A stretch of DNA of 64,000 bases from Eutreptiella sp. 'Long Island Sound 2002' (lineage: Eukaryota; Euglenozoa; Euglenophyceae; Eutreptiales; Eutreptiaceae): the NCBI GenBank assembly GCA_964036045.1, contig OZ038395.1, positions 3,064,410-3,128,409 on the forward strand, read 5' to 3'. Positions 52,161 to 64,000 of the stretch are shown here, piece by piece. Both the position numbers and the translations under genes were made by a program. Position 1 is the first letter of the stretch. Every line of letters starts with the position of its first letter. A model generated the notes under the pieces. It had not been told where the DNA came from. It ran no database searches and saw nothing but the letters and a program-made list of their open reading frames with translations.

Positions 52161-54816
52161 GGAAAATGTTCCGGAAGCGCCGGAACATGTTCCGAAAGCG
52201 CCGGAACATGTTCCGGAAGCACCGGAACATGTTCCGGAAGCGCCGGAGCATGTTCCGGAAGCACCGGAACATGTTCCGGAAGGACCGCAAAATGTTCCGG
52301 AAGCGCCGGATCATGTTCCGGAAGCGCCGGAACATGTTCCGGAAGCGCCGGAACATATTCCGGAAGCACCGGAACATGTTCGGGAAGCGCCGGAACATGT
52401 TCCGGAAGGACCGGAACATGTTCCGGAAGCGCCGGAACATGTTCCGGAAGCGCGGGATCATGTTCCGGAAGCGCCGGAACATGTTCCGGAAGCGCCGGAA
52501 CATGTTCGGGAAGCGCCGGAACATGTTCGGCCAGCGCCGGAACATGTTCCGGAAGCGCCGGAACATGTTCCGGAAGCACCGGAACATGTTCGGGAAGCGC
52601 CGGAACATGTTCCGGAAGGACCGGAACATGTTCCGGAAGCGCCGGAACATGTTCCGGAAGCGCCGGATCATGTTCCGGAAGCGCCGGAACATGTTCCGGA
52701 AGCACCGGAACATGTTCCGGAAGGACGGGAACATGTTCCGGAAGCACCGGAACATGTTCCGGAAGCGCCGGAACATGTTCCGGAAGCACCGCAACATGTT
52801 CCGGAAGCACCGGAACATGTTCGGGAAGCGCCGGAACATGTTCCGGAAGGACCGGAACATGTTCCGGAAGCGCCGGAACATGTTCCGGAAGCGCCGGATC
52901 ATGTTCCGGAAGCGCTGGAACATGTTCCGGAAGCGCCGGAACATGTTCCGGAAGCACCGGAACATGTTCGGGAAGCGCCGGAACATGTTCCGGAAGCGCC
53001 GGATCATGTTCCGGAAGCGCCGGAACATGTTCCGGAAGCGCCGGATCATGTTCCGGAAGCGCCGGAACATGTTCCGGAAGCGCCTGAACATGTTCCGGAA
53101 GCACCGGAACATGTTCCGGAAGCGCCGGAACATGTTCCGGAAGCACCGGAACATGTTCCGGAAGGACCGGAACATGTTCCGGAAGCGCCGGAACATGTTC
53201 CGGAAGCGCCAGAAAATGTTCCGGAAGCACCGGAACATGTTCTGGAAGGACGGCAACATTTTCCGGAAGGACCGCAACATGTTCCGGAAGGACCGCAACA
53301 TGTTCCGGAAGGACCGGAACATGTTCCGGAAGGACCGGAACATGTTCCGGAAGGACCGCAACATGTTCCGGAAGGACCGGAACATGTTCGGGAAGCGCCG
53401 GAACATGTTCCGGAAGCACCGGAACATGTTCCAGAGGCCCCGGAACATGTTCCGGAAGCACCGGAACATGTTCCGGAAGCGAACATGTTCCGGAAGCACC
53501 GGAACATGTTCCCGAAGCGCCGGAACATGTTCCGGAAGCATCCGAACATGTTCCGGAAGGACCGGAACATGTTCCGCAGGCACCGGAACATGTTCCGCAA
53601 GCACCGGAACATGTTCCGGAGGCACCGGAACATGTTCTGGAAGCGCCGGAACATGTTCCGGAATCGCCGGAACATGTTCCGGAGGCACCGGAACATGTTC
53701 CGGAAGCAACGGAACATGTTCCGGAAGCACCGGAACATGTTCCGGAAGCACCGGAACATGTTCCGGAAGCACCGGACCATGTTCCGGAAGCACCGGAACA
53801 TGTTCCGGAAGCGCCGGAACACGTTCCGGAAGCGCCGGAACATGTTCCGGAAGGACCGGAACATGTTCCGGAAGGACCGGAACATGTTCCGGAAGCACCG
53901 GAACATGTTCCGGAAGCACCGGAACATGTTCCGGAAGCGCCGGAACATGTTCCCGAAGCGCCGGAATATGTTCCGGAACCGCCGGAACATGTTCCGGAAG
54001 CACTGGAACATGTTCCGGAAGCACCTGAACATGTTCCGGAAGCGCCGGAACATGTTCCGGAAGCACCTGAACATGTTCCGGAAGCGCCGGAACATGTTCC
54101 GGAAGCACCGGAACATGTTCCGGAAGGACCGGAACATGTTCCGGAAGCACCGGAACATGTTCCGGAATCGCCGGAACATGTTCCGGAAGTACCGGAACAT
54201 GTTCCGGAAGCACCGGAACATGTTCCGGAAGGACCGGAACATGTTCCGGAAGCACCGGAACATGTTCCGGAAGCACCGGATCATGTTCCGGAAGCGCCGG
54301 AATATGTTCCGGAAGCGCCGGAACATGTTCCGGAAGCACCGGAACATGTTCCGGAAGCACCGGAACATGTTCCGGAAGGACCGGAACATGTTCCGGAAGG
54401 ACCGGAACATGTTCCGGAATCGCCGGAACACGTTCCGGAGGCACCGGAACATGTTCCGGAAGCACCGGAACATGTTCCGGAAGCGCCGGAACATGTTCCG
54501 GAAGCACCGGAACATGTTCCGGAAGGACCGCAACATGTTCCGGAAGCGCCGGATCATGTTCCGGAAGCGCCGGAACATGTTCCGGAACCGCCGGAACATG
54601 TTCCGGAACCGCCGGAACATGTTCCGGAAGCACCGGAACATGTTCCGGAAGCACCTGAACATGTTCCGGAAGCGCCGGAACATGTTCCGGAAGCACCGGA
54701 ACATGTTCGGGAAGGACCGGAACATGTTCCGGAAGCACCGGAACATGTTCCGGAAGCGCCGGAACATGTTCCGGAAGGACCGGAACATGTTCCGGAAGGA
54801 CCGGAACATGTTCCGG

Positions 54817-54884
54817 TGCTTCCAAAACATGTTCCGGTCCTTCCGGAACATGTTCCGGTGCTTCCGGAACATGTTCCGGTGCTT
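54817..54884 (-). repeat. Inverted block of four satellite units
   Basis: Spacers TGCTT (54817), TCCTT (54838), TGCTT (54859) and TGCTT (54880) are reversed relative to both neighbours. The first following core is mutated (CCAAAACATG). Two similar TGCTT spacers occur close together near 29639 and 29660. Confidence 0.88.
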
Positions 54885-57657
54885 CCGGAACATGTTCCGG
54901 AAGCGCCGGAACATGTTCCGGAAGCACCAGAACATGTTCCGGAAGCACCGGAACATGTTCCGGAAGGACCGGAACATGTTCCGGAAGGACCGGAACATGT
55001 TCCGGAAGCGCCGGAACCTGTTCCGGAAGCGCCGGAACATGTTCCGGAAGCGCCGGAACATGTTCCGGAAGGACCGCATCATGTTCCGGAAGCGCCGGAA
55101 TATGTTCCGGAAGCACCGAAACATGTTACAGAAGGACCGGAACATGTTCCGGAAGCGCCGGAACATGTTCCGGAAGCACCGGAACATGTTCCGGAAGGAC
55201 CGCAACATGTTCCGGAAGCGCCGGATCATGTTCCGGGAGCACCGGAACATGTTCCGGAAGGACCGCAACATGTTCCGGAAGCACCGGAACATGTTCCGGA
55301 AGGACCGGAACATGTTCCGGAAGCGCCGGATCATGTTCCGGATGCGCCGGAACATGTTCCGGAAGCGCCGGAACATGTTCCGGAAGCACCGGAACATGTT
55401 CCGGAAGGACCGCAACATGTTCCGGAAGCGCCGCAACATGTTCCGGAAGCACCGGAACATGTTCCGGAAGGACCGGAACATGTTCCGGAAGAACCGGAAC
55501 ATGTTCCGGAAGCGCCGGAACATGTTCCGGAAGCGCCGGATCATGATCCGGAAGCACCGGGACATGTTCCGGAAGCGCCGGAACATTTTCCGGAAGCGCC
55601 GGAACATGTTCCGGGAGCACCGGAACATGTTCCGGAAGGACCGCAACATGTTCCGGGAGCACCGGAACATGTTCCGGAAGGACCGGAACATGTTCCGGAA
55701 GCGCCGGATCATGTTCCGGAAGCGCCGGAGCATGTTCCGGAAGCGCCGGAACATGTTCCGGAAGCACCGGAACATGTTCGGGAAGCGCCGGAACATGTTC
55801 GGGAAGGACCGGAACATGTTCCGGAAGCGCCGGAACATGTTCCGGAAGCGCCGGATCATGTTCCGGAAGCACCGGAACATGTTCCGCAGGCACCGGAACA
55901 TGTTCCGGAAGCGCCGGAACATGTTCCGGTCCTTCCGGAACATGTTCCGGAAGCGCCGGAACATGTTCCGGAAGGACCGGAACATGTTCCGGAAGCACCG
56001 GAACATGTTCCGGAGGCACCGGAACATGTTCCGGAAGCGCCGGAACATGTTCCGGAAGCACCGGAACATGTTCCGGAAGCGCCGGAACATGTTCCGGAAG
56101 CGCCGGATCATGTTCCGGAAGCGCCGGAACATGTTCCGGAAGCACCGGAACATGTTCCGGAATCGCCGGAACATGTTCCGGAGGCACCGGAACATGTTCC
56201 GGAGGCGCCGGAACATGTTCTGGAAGGACCGGAACATGTTCCGGAAGCACCGGAACATGTTCGGGAAGCGCCGGAACATGTTCCGGAAGCACCGGAACAT
56301 GTTCCGGAACCGCCGGAACATGTTCCGGAAGCGCCGGAACATGTTCCTGAAGCACCGGAACATGTTCCGGAAGGACCGCAACATGTTCCGGAAGCGCCGG
56401 AACATGTTCCTGAAGCGCCGGATCATTTTCCGGAAGCACCGGAACATGTTCCGGAAGCGCCGGAACATTTTCCGGAAGCGCCGGAACATGTTCCGGGAGC
56501 ACCGGAACATGTTCCGGAAGGACCGCAACATGTTCCGGAAGCACCGGAACATGTTACGGAAGGACCGGAACATGTTCCGGAAGCGCCGGATCATGTTCCG
56601 GAAGCGCCGGAGCATGTTCTGGAAGCGCCGGAACATGTTCCGGAAGCACCGGAACATGTTCGGGAAGCGCCGGAACATGTTCGGGAAGGACCGGAACATG
56701 TTCCGGAAGCGCCGGAACATGTTCCGGAAGCGCCGGATCATGTTCCGGAAGCACCGGAACATGTTCCGCAGGCACCGGAACATGTTCCGGAAGCCCCGGA
56801 ACATGTTCCGGTCCTTCCGGAACATGTTCCGGGTGCGCCGGAACATGTTTCGGAAGCACCGGAACATGTTCGGGAAGGACCGGAACATGTTCCGGAAGGG
56901 GCGGAACATGTTCCGGAAGCACCGGAACATGTTCCGGAAGCGCCGGAACATGTTCCGGAAGGACCGGAACATGTTCTGGAAGCACCGGAACATGTTCCGG
57001 AGGCACCGGAACATGTTCCGGAAGCGCCGGAACATGTTCCGGAAGCACCGGAACATGTTCCGGAAGCGCCGGATCATGTTCCGGAAGCGCCGGAACATGT
57101 TCCGGAAGCGCCGGAACATGTTCCGGAATCGCCGGAACATGTTCTGGAGGCACCGGAACATGTTCCGGAGGCGCCGGAACATGTTCCGGAAGCACCGGAA
57201 CATGTTCCGGAAGGACCGGAACATGTTCCGGAAGCGCCAGAACATGTTCCGGAAGGACCGGAACATGTTCCGGAATCGCCGGAACATGTTCCGGAAGCAC
57301 CTGAACATGTTCTGGAAGGACCGGAACATGTTCCGGAAGCGCCAGAACATGTTCCGGAAGGACCGGAACATGTTCCGGAAGGACCGGAACATGTTCCGGA
57401 AGGACCGGAACATGTTCCGGAAGGGGCGGAACATGTTCCGGAAGCACCGGAACATGTTCCGGAGGCACCGGAACATGTTCGGGAAGGACCGGAACATGTT
57501 CCGGAAGGACCGGAACATATTCCGGAAGCGCCGGAACATGTTCCGGAAGGACCGGAACATGTTCCGGAAGGACCGGAACATGTTCCGGAATCGCCGGAAC
57601 ATGTTCCGGATGCGCCGGAACATGTTCCGGAAGGACCGGAACATGTTCCGGAAGCGC

Positions 57658-59790
57658 CAGAAACATGTTCCAGAAGGACCGGAACATGTTCTGGAAGCGC
57701 CGGAACATGTTCCGGAAGCGCCGGATCATGTTCCGGAGGCACCGGAACATGTTACGGAAGCGCCAGAACATGTTCCGGAAGCGCCGGACCATGTTCCGGA
57801 AGCACCGGAACATGTTCCGGAAGCACCTGCACATGTTCCGGAAGCGCCGGAACATGTTCCGGAAGCACCGGAACATGTTCCGGAAGCACCGGAACATGTT
57901 CCGGAAGGACCGGAACATGTTCCGGAAGCACCGGAACATGTTCCGGAAGCGCCGGAACATGTTCCGGAAGCGCCGGAACATCTTCCGGAAGCACCGGAAC
58001 ATGTTCTCGAAGCACCGGATCATGTTCCGGAAGCGCCGGAACATGTTCCGGAAGCGCCGGAACATGTTCCGGAATCGCCGGAACATGTTCTGGAGGCACC
58101 GGAACATGTTCCGGTGCCTCCGGAACATGTTCCGGAAGCACCGGAACATGTTCCGGAAGCGCCGGAACCTGTTCCGGAAGCGCCGGATCATGTTCCGGAA
58201 GCGCCGGAACATGTTCCGGAAGGACCGGAACATGTTCCGGAATCGCCGGAACATGTTCCGGAGGCACCGGAACATGTTCCGGAAGGACCGGAACATGTTC
58301 TGGAAGCGCCGGAACATGTTTCGGAAGCACCGGAACATGTTCCGGAAGGACCGGAACATGTTCCGGAAGCACCGGAACATGTTCCGGAAGCGCCGGAACA
58401 TGTTCCGGAAGCACCGGAACATGTTCCGGAATCGCCGGAACATGTTCCGGAAGCACCGGAACATGTTCCGGAAGGACCGGAACATGTTCCGGAAGCGCCA
58501 GAACATGTTCCGGAAGGACCGGAACATGTTCCGGAAGGACCGGAACATGTTCCGGAAGGACCGGAACATGTTCCGGAAGGGGCGGAACATGTTCCGGAAG
58601 CACCGGAACATGTTCCGGAGGCACCGGAACATGTTCGGGAAGGACCGGAACATGTTCCGGAAGGACCGGAACATGTTCCGGTCCTTCCGGAACATGTTCC
58701 GGCGCTTCCGGAACATGTTCCGGCGATTCCGGAACATGTTCCGGTCCTTCCGGAACATGTTCCGGTCCTTCCGGAACATGTTCCGGCGCTTCCGGAACAT
58801 GTTCCGGAATCGCCGGAACATGTTCCGGATGCGCCGGAACATGTTCCGGAAGGACCGGAACATGTTCCGGAAGCGCCAGAAACATGTTCCAGAAGGACCG
58901 GAACATGTTCTGGAAGCGCCGGAACATGTTCCGGAAGCGCCGGATCATGTTCCGGAGGCACCGGAACATGTTACGGAAGCGCCAGAACATGTTCCGGAAG
59001 CGCCGGACCATGTTCCGGAAGGACCGGAACATGTTTCGGAGGCACCGGAACATGTTCCGGAAGCGCCGGAACATGTTCCGGAAGCACCGGAACATGTTCC
59101 GGAACATGTTCCGGAAGCGCCGGATCATGTTCCGGAAACACCGGAACATGTTCCGGAATCGCCGGAACATGTTCCGGAGGCACCGGAACATGTTCCGGAG
59201 GCGCCGGAACATGTTCCGGAAGGACCGGAACATGTTCGGGAAGGACCGGAACATGTTTCGGAAGGACCGGAACATGGTCCGGAAGCGCCGGAACATGTTT
59301 CGGGAGCACCGGAACATGTTCCGGAAGCACCGGAACATGTTCCGGAAGCGCCGGAACATGTTCCGGAAGCGCCGGATCATGTTCCGGAAGCGCCGGAACA
59401 TGTTCCGGAAGCACCGGAACATGTTCCGGAATCGCCGGAACATGTTCCGGAGGCACCGGAACATGTTCCGGAGGCGCCGGAACATGTTCCGGAAGGGGCG
59501 GAACATGTTCCGGAAGCACCGGAACATGTTCCGGAGGCACCGGAACATGTTCGGGAAGGACCGGAACATGTTCCGGAAGGACCGGAACATGTTCCGGAAG
59601 CGCCGGAACATGTTCCGGAAGGACCGGAACATGTTCCGGAAGGACCGGAACATGTTCCGGAATCGCCGGAACATGTTCCGGATGCGCCGGAACATGTTCC
59701 GGAAGGACCGGAACATGTTCCGGAAGCGCCAGAAACATGTTCCAGAAGGACCGGAACATGTTCTGGAAGCGCCGGAACATGTTCCGGAAG
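57658..59790. repeat. Three-copy block marked by a CAGAAACATG unit
   Basis: The one-base-longer unit CAGAAACATG followed by CCAGAAGGACC lies at 57658, 58877 and 59730. Offsets are 1,219 bp (58 units plus 1) and 853 bp (40 units, plus 1, plus a 12-bp fused core at 59097-59124). Shared context is GATGCGCC upstream and CTGGAAGCG, GGATCATG and TTACGG downstream. Confidence 0.8.
58682..58791 (-). repeat. Inverted block of six satellite units
   Basis: Spacers TCCTT, CGCTT, CGATT, TCCTT, TCCTT and CGCTT start at 58682 and are 21 bp apart. Read backwards they give AAGCG, AAGGA, AAGGA, AATCG, AAGCG, AAGGA, which resembles the local direct order (AAGCG, AAGGA, AAGGA, AATCG) seen at 57523-57595 in a homologous copy. 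The block replaces three direct units of that copy, suggesting inverted duplication of adjacent sequence. Confidence 0.85.
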
Positions 59791-62700
59791 CGCCGGATCA
59801 TGTTCCGGAGGCACCGGAACATGTTACGGAAGCGCCAGAACATGTTCCGGAAGCGCCGGAACATGTTCCGGAAGCACCGGAACATGTTCCGGAAGCACCT
59901 GCACATGTTCCGGAAGCGCCGGAACATGTTCCGGAAGCACCGGAACATGTTCCGGAAGCACCGGAACATGTTCCGGAAGCACCGGAACATGTTCCGGAAG
60001 CGCCGGAACATGTTCCGGAAGCGCCGGAACATCTTCCGGAAGCACCGGAACATGTTCTCGAAGCACCGGAAAATGTTCTGGAAGCGCCGGAACATGTTCC
60101 GGAAGGACCGGAACATGTTTCAGAGGCACCGGAACATGTTCCGGAAGCGCCGGAACATGTTCCGGAAGCACCGGAACATGTTCCGGAACATGTTCCGGAA
60201 GCGCCGGATCATGTTCCGGAAGCACCGGAACATGTTCCGGAATCGCCGGAACATGTTCCGGAGGCACCGGAACATGTTCCGGAGGCGCCGGAACATGTTC
60301 CGGAAGGACCGGAACATGTTCGGGAAGGACCGGAACATGTTCCGGAAGGACCGGAACATGTTCCGGAAGCGCCGGAACATGTTTCGGGAGCACCGGAACA
60401 TGTTCCGGAAGCACCGGAACATGTTCCGGAAGCGCCGGAACATGTTCCGGAAGCGCCGGATCATGTTCCGGAAGCGCCGGAACATGTTCCGGAAGCACCG
60501 GAACATGTTCCGGAATCGCCGGAACATGTTCCGGAGGCACCGGAACATGTTCCGGAGGCGCCGGAACATGTTCCGGAAGGACCGGAACATGTTCGGGAAG
60601 GACCGGAACATGTACCGGAAGGACCGGAACATGTTCCGGAAGCGCCAGAACATGTTTCGGAAGCGCCGGAACATGTTCCGGAAGCACCGGAACATGTTCC
60701 GGAAGCACCGGAACATGTTCCGGAAGCACCGGAACATGTTCAGGAAGCGCCGGATCATGTTCCGGAAGCGCCGGAACATGTTCCGGAAGCACCGGAACAT
60801 GTTCCGGAAGCGCCGGAACATGTTCCGGACGCACCGGAACATGTTCCGGAAGGACCGGAACATGTTCCGGAAGCACCGGAACATGTTCCGGAAGGACCGG
60901 AACATGTTCCGGAAGCGCCGGAACATGTTCCGGAAGCACCGGAACATGTTCCGGAAGCACCGGAACATGTTCAGGAAGCGCCGGATCATGTTCCGGAAGC
61001 GCCGGATCATTTTCCGGAAGCACCGGAACATGTTCCGGAATCGCCGAAACATGTTCCGGAGGCACTGGAACATGTTCCGGAAGGACCGGAACATGTTCCG
61101 GAAGCGCCGGAACATGTTCCGGAAGCGCCGGAACATGTTCCGGAAGGACCGGAACATGTTCGGGAAGGACCGGAACATGTTCCGGAAGCGCCGGAACATG
61201 TTCCGGATGCGCCGGAACATGTTCCGGAAGCACCGGAACATGTTCCGGAAGGACCGGAACATGTTCCGGAAGCGCCGGAAAATGTTTCGCAAGGACCGGA
61301 ACATGTTCTGGAAGCGCCGGAACATGTTCCGGAAGCGCCGGATCATGTTCCGGAAGCACCGGAATATGTTACGGAAGCGCTGGAACATGTTCCGGAAGCA
61401 CCGGAACATGTTCCGGAAGCACCTGCACATGTTCCGGAAGCGCCGGAACATGTTTCGGAAGCACAGGAACATGTTCCGGAAGGACCGGAACATGTTCCGG
61501 AAGGACCGGAACATGTTCGGGAAGCACCGGAACATGTTCCGGAAGCGCCGGAACATGTTCCGGAAGCGCCGGAACATGTTCCGGAAGCACCGGAACATGT
61601 TCTGGAAGCACCGGAACATGTTCCGGAAGCGCCGGAACATGTTCCGGAAGCACCGGAACATGTTCTCGAAGCACCGGAACATGTTCCGGAAGCACCGGAA
61701 CATGTTCCGGAGGCACCGGAACATGTTCCGGAAGCGCCGGAACATGTTCCGGAAGCACCGGAACATGTTCCGGAAGCGCCGGAACATGTTCCGGAAGCGC
61801 CGGATCATGTTCCGGAAGCGCCGGAACATGTTCCGGAAGCACCGGAACATGTTCCGGAGGCACTGGAACATGTTCCGGAGGCGCCGGAACATGTTCCGGA
61901 AGGACCGGAACATGTTCGGGAAGGACCGGAACATGTTCCGGAAGGACCGGAACATGTTCCGGAAGCGCCGGAACATGTTTCGGAAGCACCGGAACATGTC
62001 AAGGACCGGAACATGTTCCGGAAGCACCGGAACATGTTCCGGAAGCACCGGAACATGTTCCGGAAGCGCCGGAACATGTTCCGGAAGCACCGGAACATGT
62101 TCCGGAAGCACCGGAACATGTTCCGGAAGGGGCGGAACATGTTCCGGAAGCGCCGGAACATGTTCCGGAAGCACCGGAACATGTTCCGGAAGCACCTGCA
62201 CATGTTCCGGAAGCACCTGCACATGTTCCCGAAGCGCCGGAACATGTTTCGGAAGCACCGGAACATGTTCCGGAAGCGCCGGAACATGTTTCGGAAGCAC
62301 CGGAACATGTTCCGGAAGGACCGGAACATGTTCCGGAAGGGGCGGAACATCTTCCGGAAGCACCGGAACATGTTCCGGAAGCGCCGGAACATGTTCCGGA
62401 CGCACCGGAACATGTTCCGGAAGCGCCGGAACATGTTCCGGAAGGACCGGAACATGTTCCGGAAGGGGCGGAACATGTTCCGGAAGCGCCGGAACATGTT
62501 CCGGAAGCGCCGGAACATGTTCCGGAAGCACCTGAACATGTTCCGGAAGCACCTGCACATGTTCCGGAAGCGCCGGAACATGTTTCGGAAGCACCGGAAC
62601 ATGTTCCGGAAGCACCGGAACATGTTCTGGAAGGACCGGAACATGTTCCGGAAGCAGCGGAACATGTTCCGGTCCTTCCGGAACATGTTCCGGAAGCGCC

Positions 62701-64000
62701 GGAACATGTTTCGGAAGCACCGGAACATGTTCCGGAAGGACCGGAACATGTTCCGGAAGGGGCGGATCATGTTCCGGAAGCACCGGAACATGTTCCGGAA
62801 GCGCCGGAACATGTTCCGGACGCACCGAAACATGTTCCGGAAGGACCGGAACATGTTCCGGAAGCACCGGAACATGTTCCGGAAGGACCGGAACATGTTC
62901 CGGAAGCGCCGGAACATGTTTCGGAAGCACCGGAACATGTTCCGGAAGCACCGGAACATGTTCCGGAAGCGCCGGATCATGTTCCGGAAGCGCCGGAACA
63001 TGTTCCGGAAGAACCGGAACATGTTCCGGAATCGCCGGAACATGTTCCGGAGGCACCGGAACATGTTCGGGAAGGACCGGAACATGTTCCGGAAGGACCG
63101 GAACATGTTCCGGAAGGACCGGAACATGTTCCGGAAGCGCCGGAACATGTTCCGGATGCGCCGGAACATGTTCCGGAAGCACCGGAACATGTTCCGGAAG
63201 GACCGGAACGTGTTCCGGAAGCGCCGGAAAATGTTTCGGAAGGACCGGAACATGTTCTGGAAGCGCCGGAACATGTTCCGGAAGCGCCGGATCATGTTCC
63301 GGAAGCACCGGAACATGTTACGGAAGCGCCGGAACATGTTCCGGAAGCACCGGAACATGTTCCGGAAGCACCTGCACATGTTCCGGAAGCGCCGGAACAT
63401 GTTTCGGAAGCACCGGAACATGTTCCGGAAGGACCGGAACATGTTCCGGAAGCGCCGGAACATGTTCCGGAAGCACCGGAACATGTTCCGGAAGCACCGA
63501 AACATGTTCCGGAGGCACCGGAACATGTTCCGGAAGCGCCGGAACATGTGCCGGAAGCACCGGAACATGTTCCGGAAGCGTCGGAACATGTTCCGGAAGC
63601 GCCGGATCATGTTCCGGAAGCGCCGGAACATGTTCCGGAAGAACCGGAACATGTTCCGGCGCCTCCGGAACATGTTCCGGAGGCGCCGGAACATGTTCCG
63701 GAGGCGCCGGAACATGTTCCGGAAGGACCGGAACATGTTCGGGAAGGACCGGAACATGTTCGGGAAGGACCGGAACATGTTCCGGAAGGACCGGAACATG
63801 TTCCGGAAGGACCGGAACATGTTCCGGAAGCGCCGGAACATGTTCCGGAAGCACCGGAACATGTTCCGTAAGCGCCGGAACATGTTCCGGAAGCGCCGGA
63901 ACATGTTCTGGAAGGACCGGAACATGTTCCGGAAGGGGCGGAACATGTTCCGGAAGCACCGGAACATGTTCCGGAAGCGCCGGAACATGTTCCGGAAGCA

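Larger units (their letters stand above)
39719..64000 (+). repeat. 21-bp palindromic satellite array, right part
   Basis: This is the same 21-bp satellite as on the left of the SINE, in the same predominant orientation, running out of the right edge of the window. It differs in texture. It contains three multi-unit inverted blocks (43.8, 54.8 and 58.7 kb), more spacer variants of the AAGAA and AGGGA kind, and core variants GGAACAAGTTCC and GGAACGTGTTCC clustered at 47.9-49.1 kb. No gene, RNA gene or second mobile element is visible. The two arms are one array split by the SINE, because removing the insertion and one copy of its flanking 15-mer rejoins satellite to satellite. Confidence 0.98.

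Noticed and set aside
1-64000. CRISPR array (palindromic repeats with spacers)
   Set aside because: The spacers are only 5 bp and drawn from a few recurring states. There is no leader or cas gene, and the scale and the SINE are eukaryotic.
1-64000. Glucocorticoid-type receptor elements
   Set aside because: The half-sites resemble AGAACA and TGTTCT, but in this core they overlap with no 3-bp gap, so the required spacing is absent.
1-64000. Telomeric repeat or ribosomal spacer
   Set aside because: The unit does not resemble known telomeric repeats. No rRNA sequence, terminator box or promoter is present.

Overview
The window is almost entirely one satellite DNA. About 63.8 of 64.0 kb is a head-to-tail array of roughly 3,000 copies of a 21-bp unit. 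Each unit is a perfect 16-bp palindrome, CCGGAACATGTTCCGG, followed by a 5-bp asymmetric spacer that is nearly always AAGCA, AAGCG or AAGGA. I find no gene that I would defend. Long open frames exist in all six frames, but they follow from a 21-bp (7-codon) period with no stop codon in either strand, and they encode only heptapeptide repeats.

The single non-satellite segment is a 208-bp insertion at 39511-39718. On the minus strand it has a tRNA-like head with a perfect B box and a consensus A box (RNA polymerase III internal promoter), an unrecognised body, and a short pentanucleotide tail (CCTTA repeats). It is flanked by an identical 15-bp sequence on both sides. This is the architecture of a tRNA-derived SINE, so the organism is a eukaryote, probably an animal. 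I cannot name the lineage: neither the satellite nor the SINE body is one I recognise.

Layout. 1-39510: left part of the array. It carries a very recent 10,162-bp segmental duplication (1-~6690 and 10163-~16852), a 691-bp duplication near 9.2-10.4 kb, a three-copy block of about 2.33-2.5 kb (19.3-25.5 kb), a 2,400-bp-offset duplication (28.3-31.7 kb) and a 945-bp duplication (33.5-35.2 kb). 39511-39718: SINE. 39719-64000: right part of the array, with a 987-bp duplication (41.5-43.3 kb), a 693/399-bp triplet (47.9-49.3 kb), a 2,403-bp-offset duplication (49.7-52.1 kb), a triplet at 57.7-59.8 kb and three blocks of inverted units (43.8, 54.8 and 58.7 kb).

The most noteworthy properties are the following. 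The palindromic core contains GAACATGTTC, an exact match to the p53-family half-site consensus, repeated thousands of times. The 21-bp period equals two turns of B-DNA, so every core faces the same side of the helix. The spacer order is a readable barcode that exposes the history of unequal exchange. No multi-gene system is present. All comparisons were made by eye, so boundaries marked approximate may be off by a few units.
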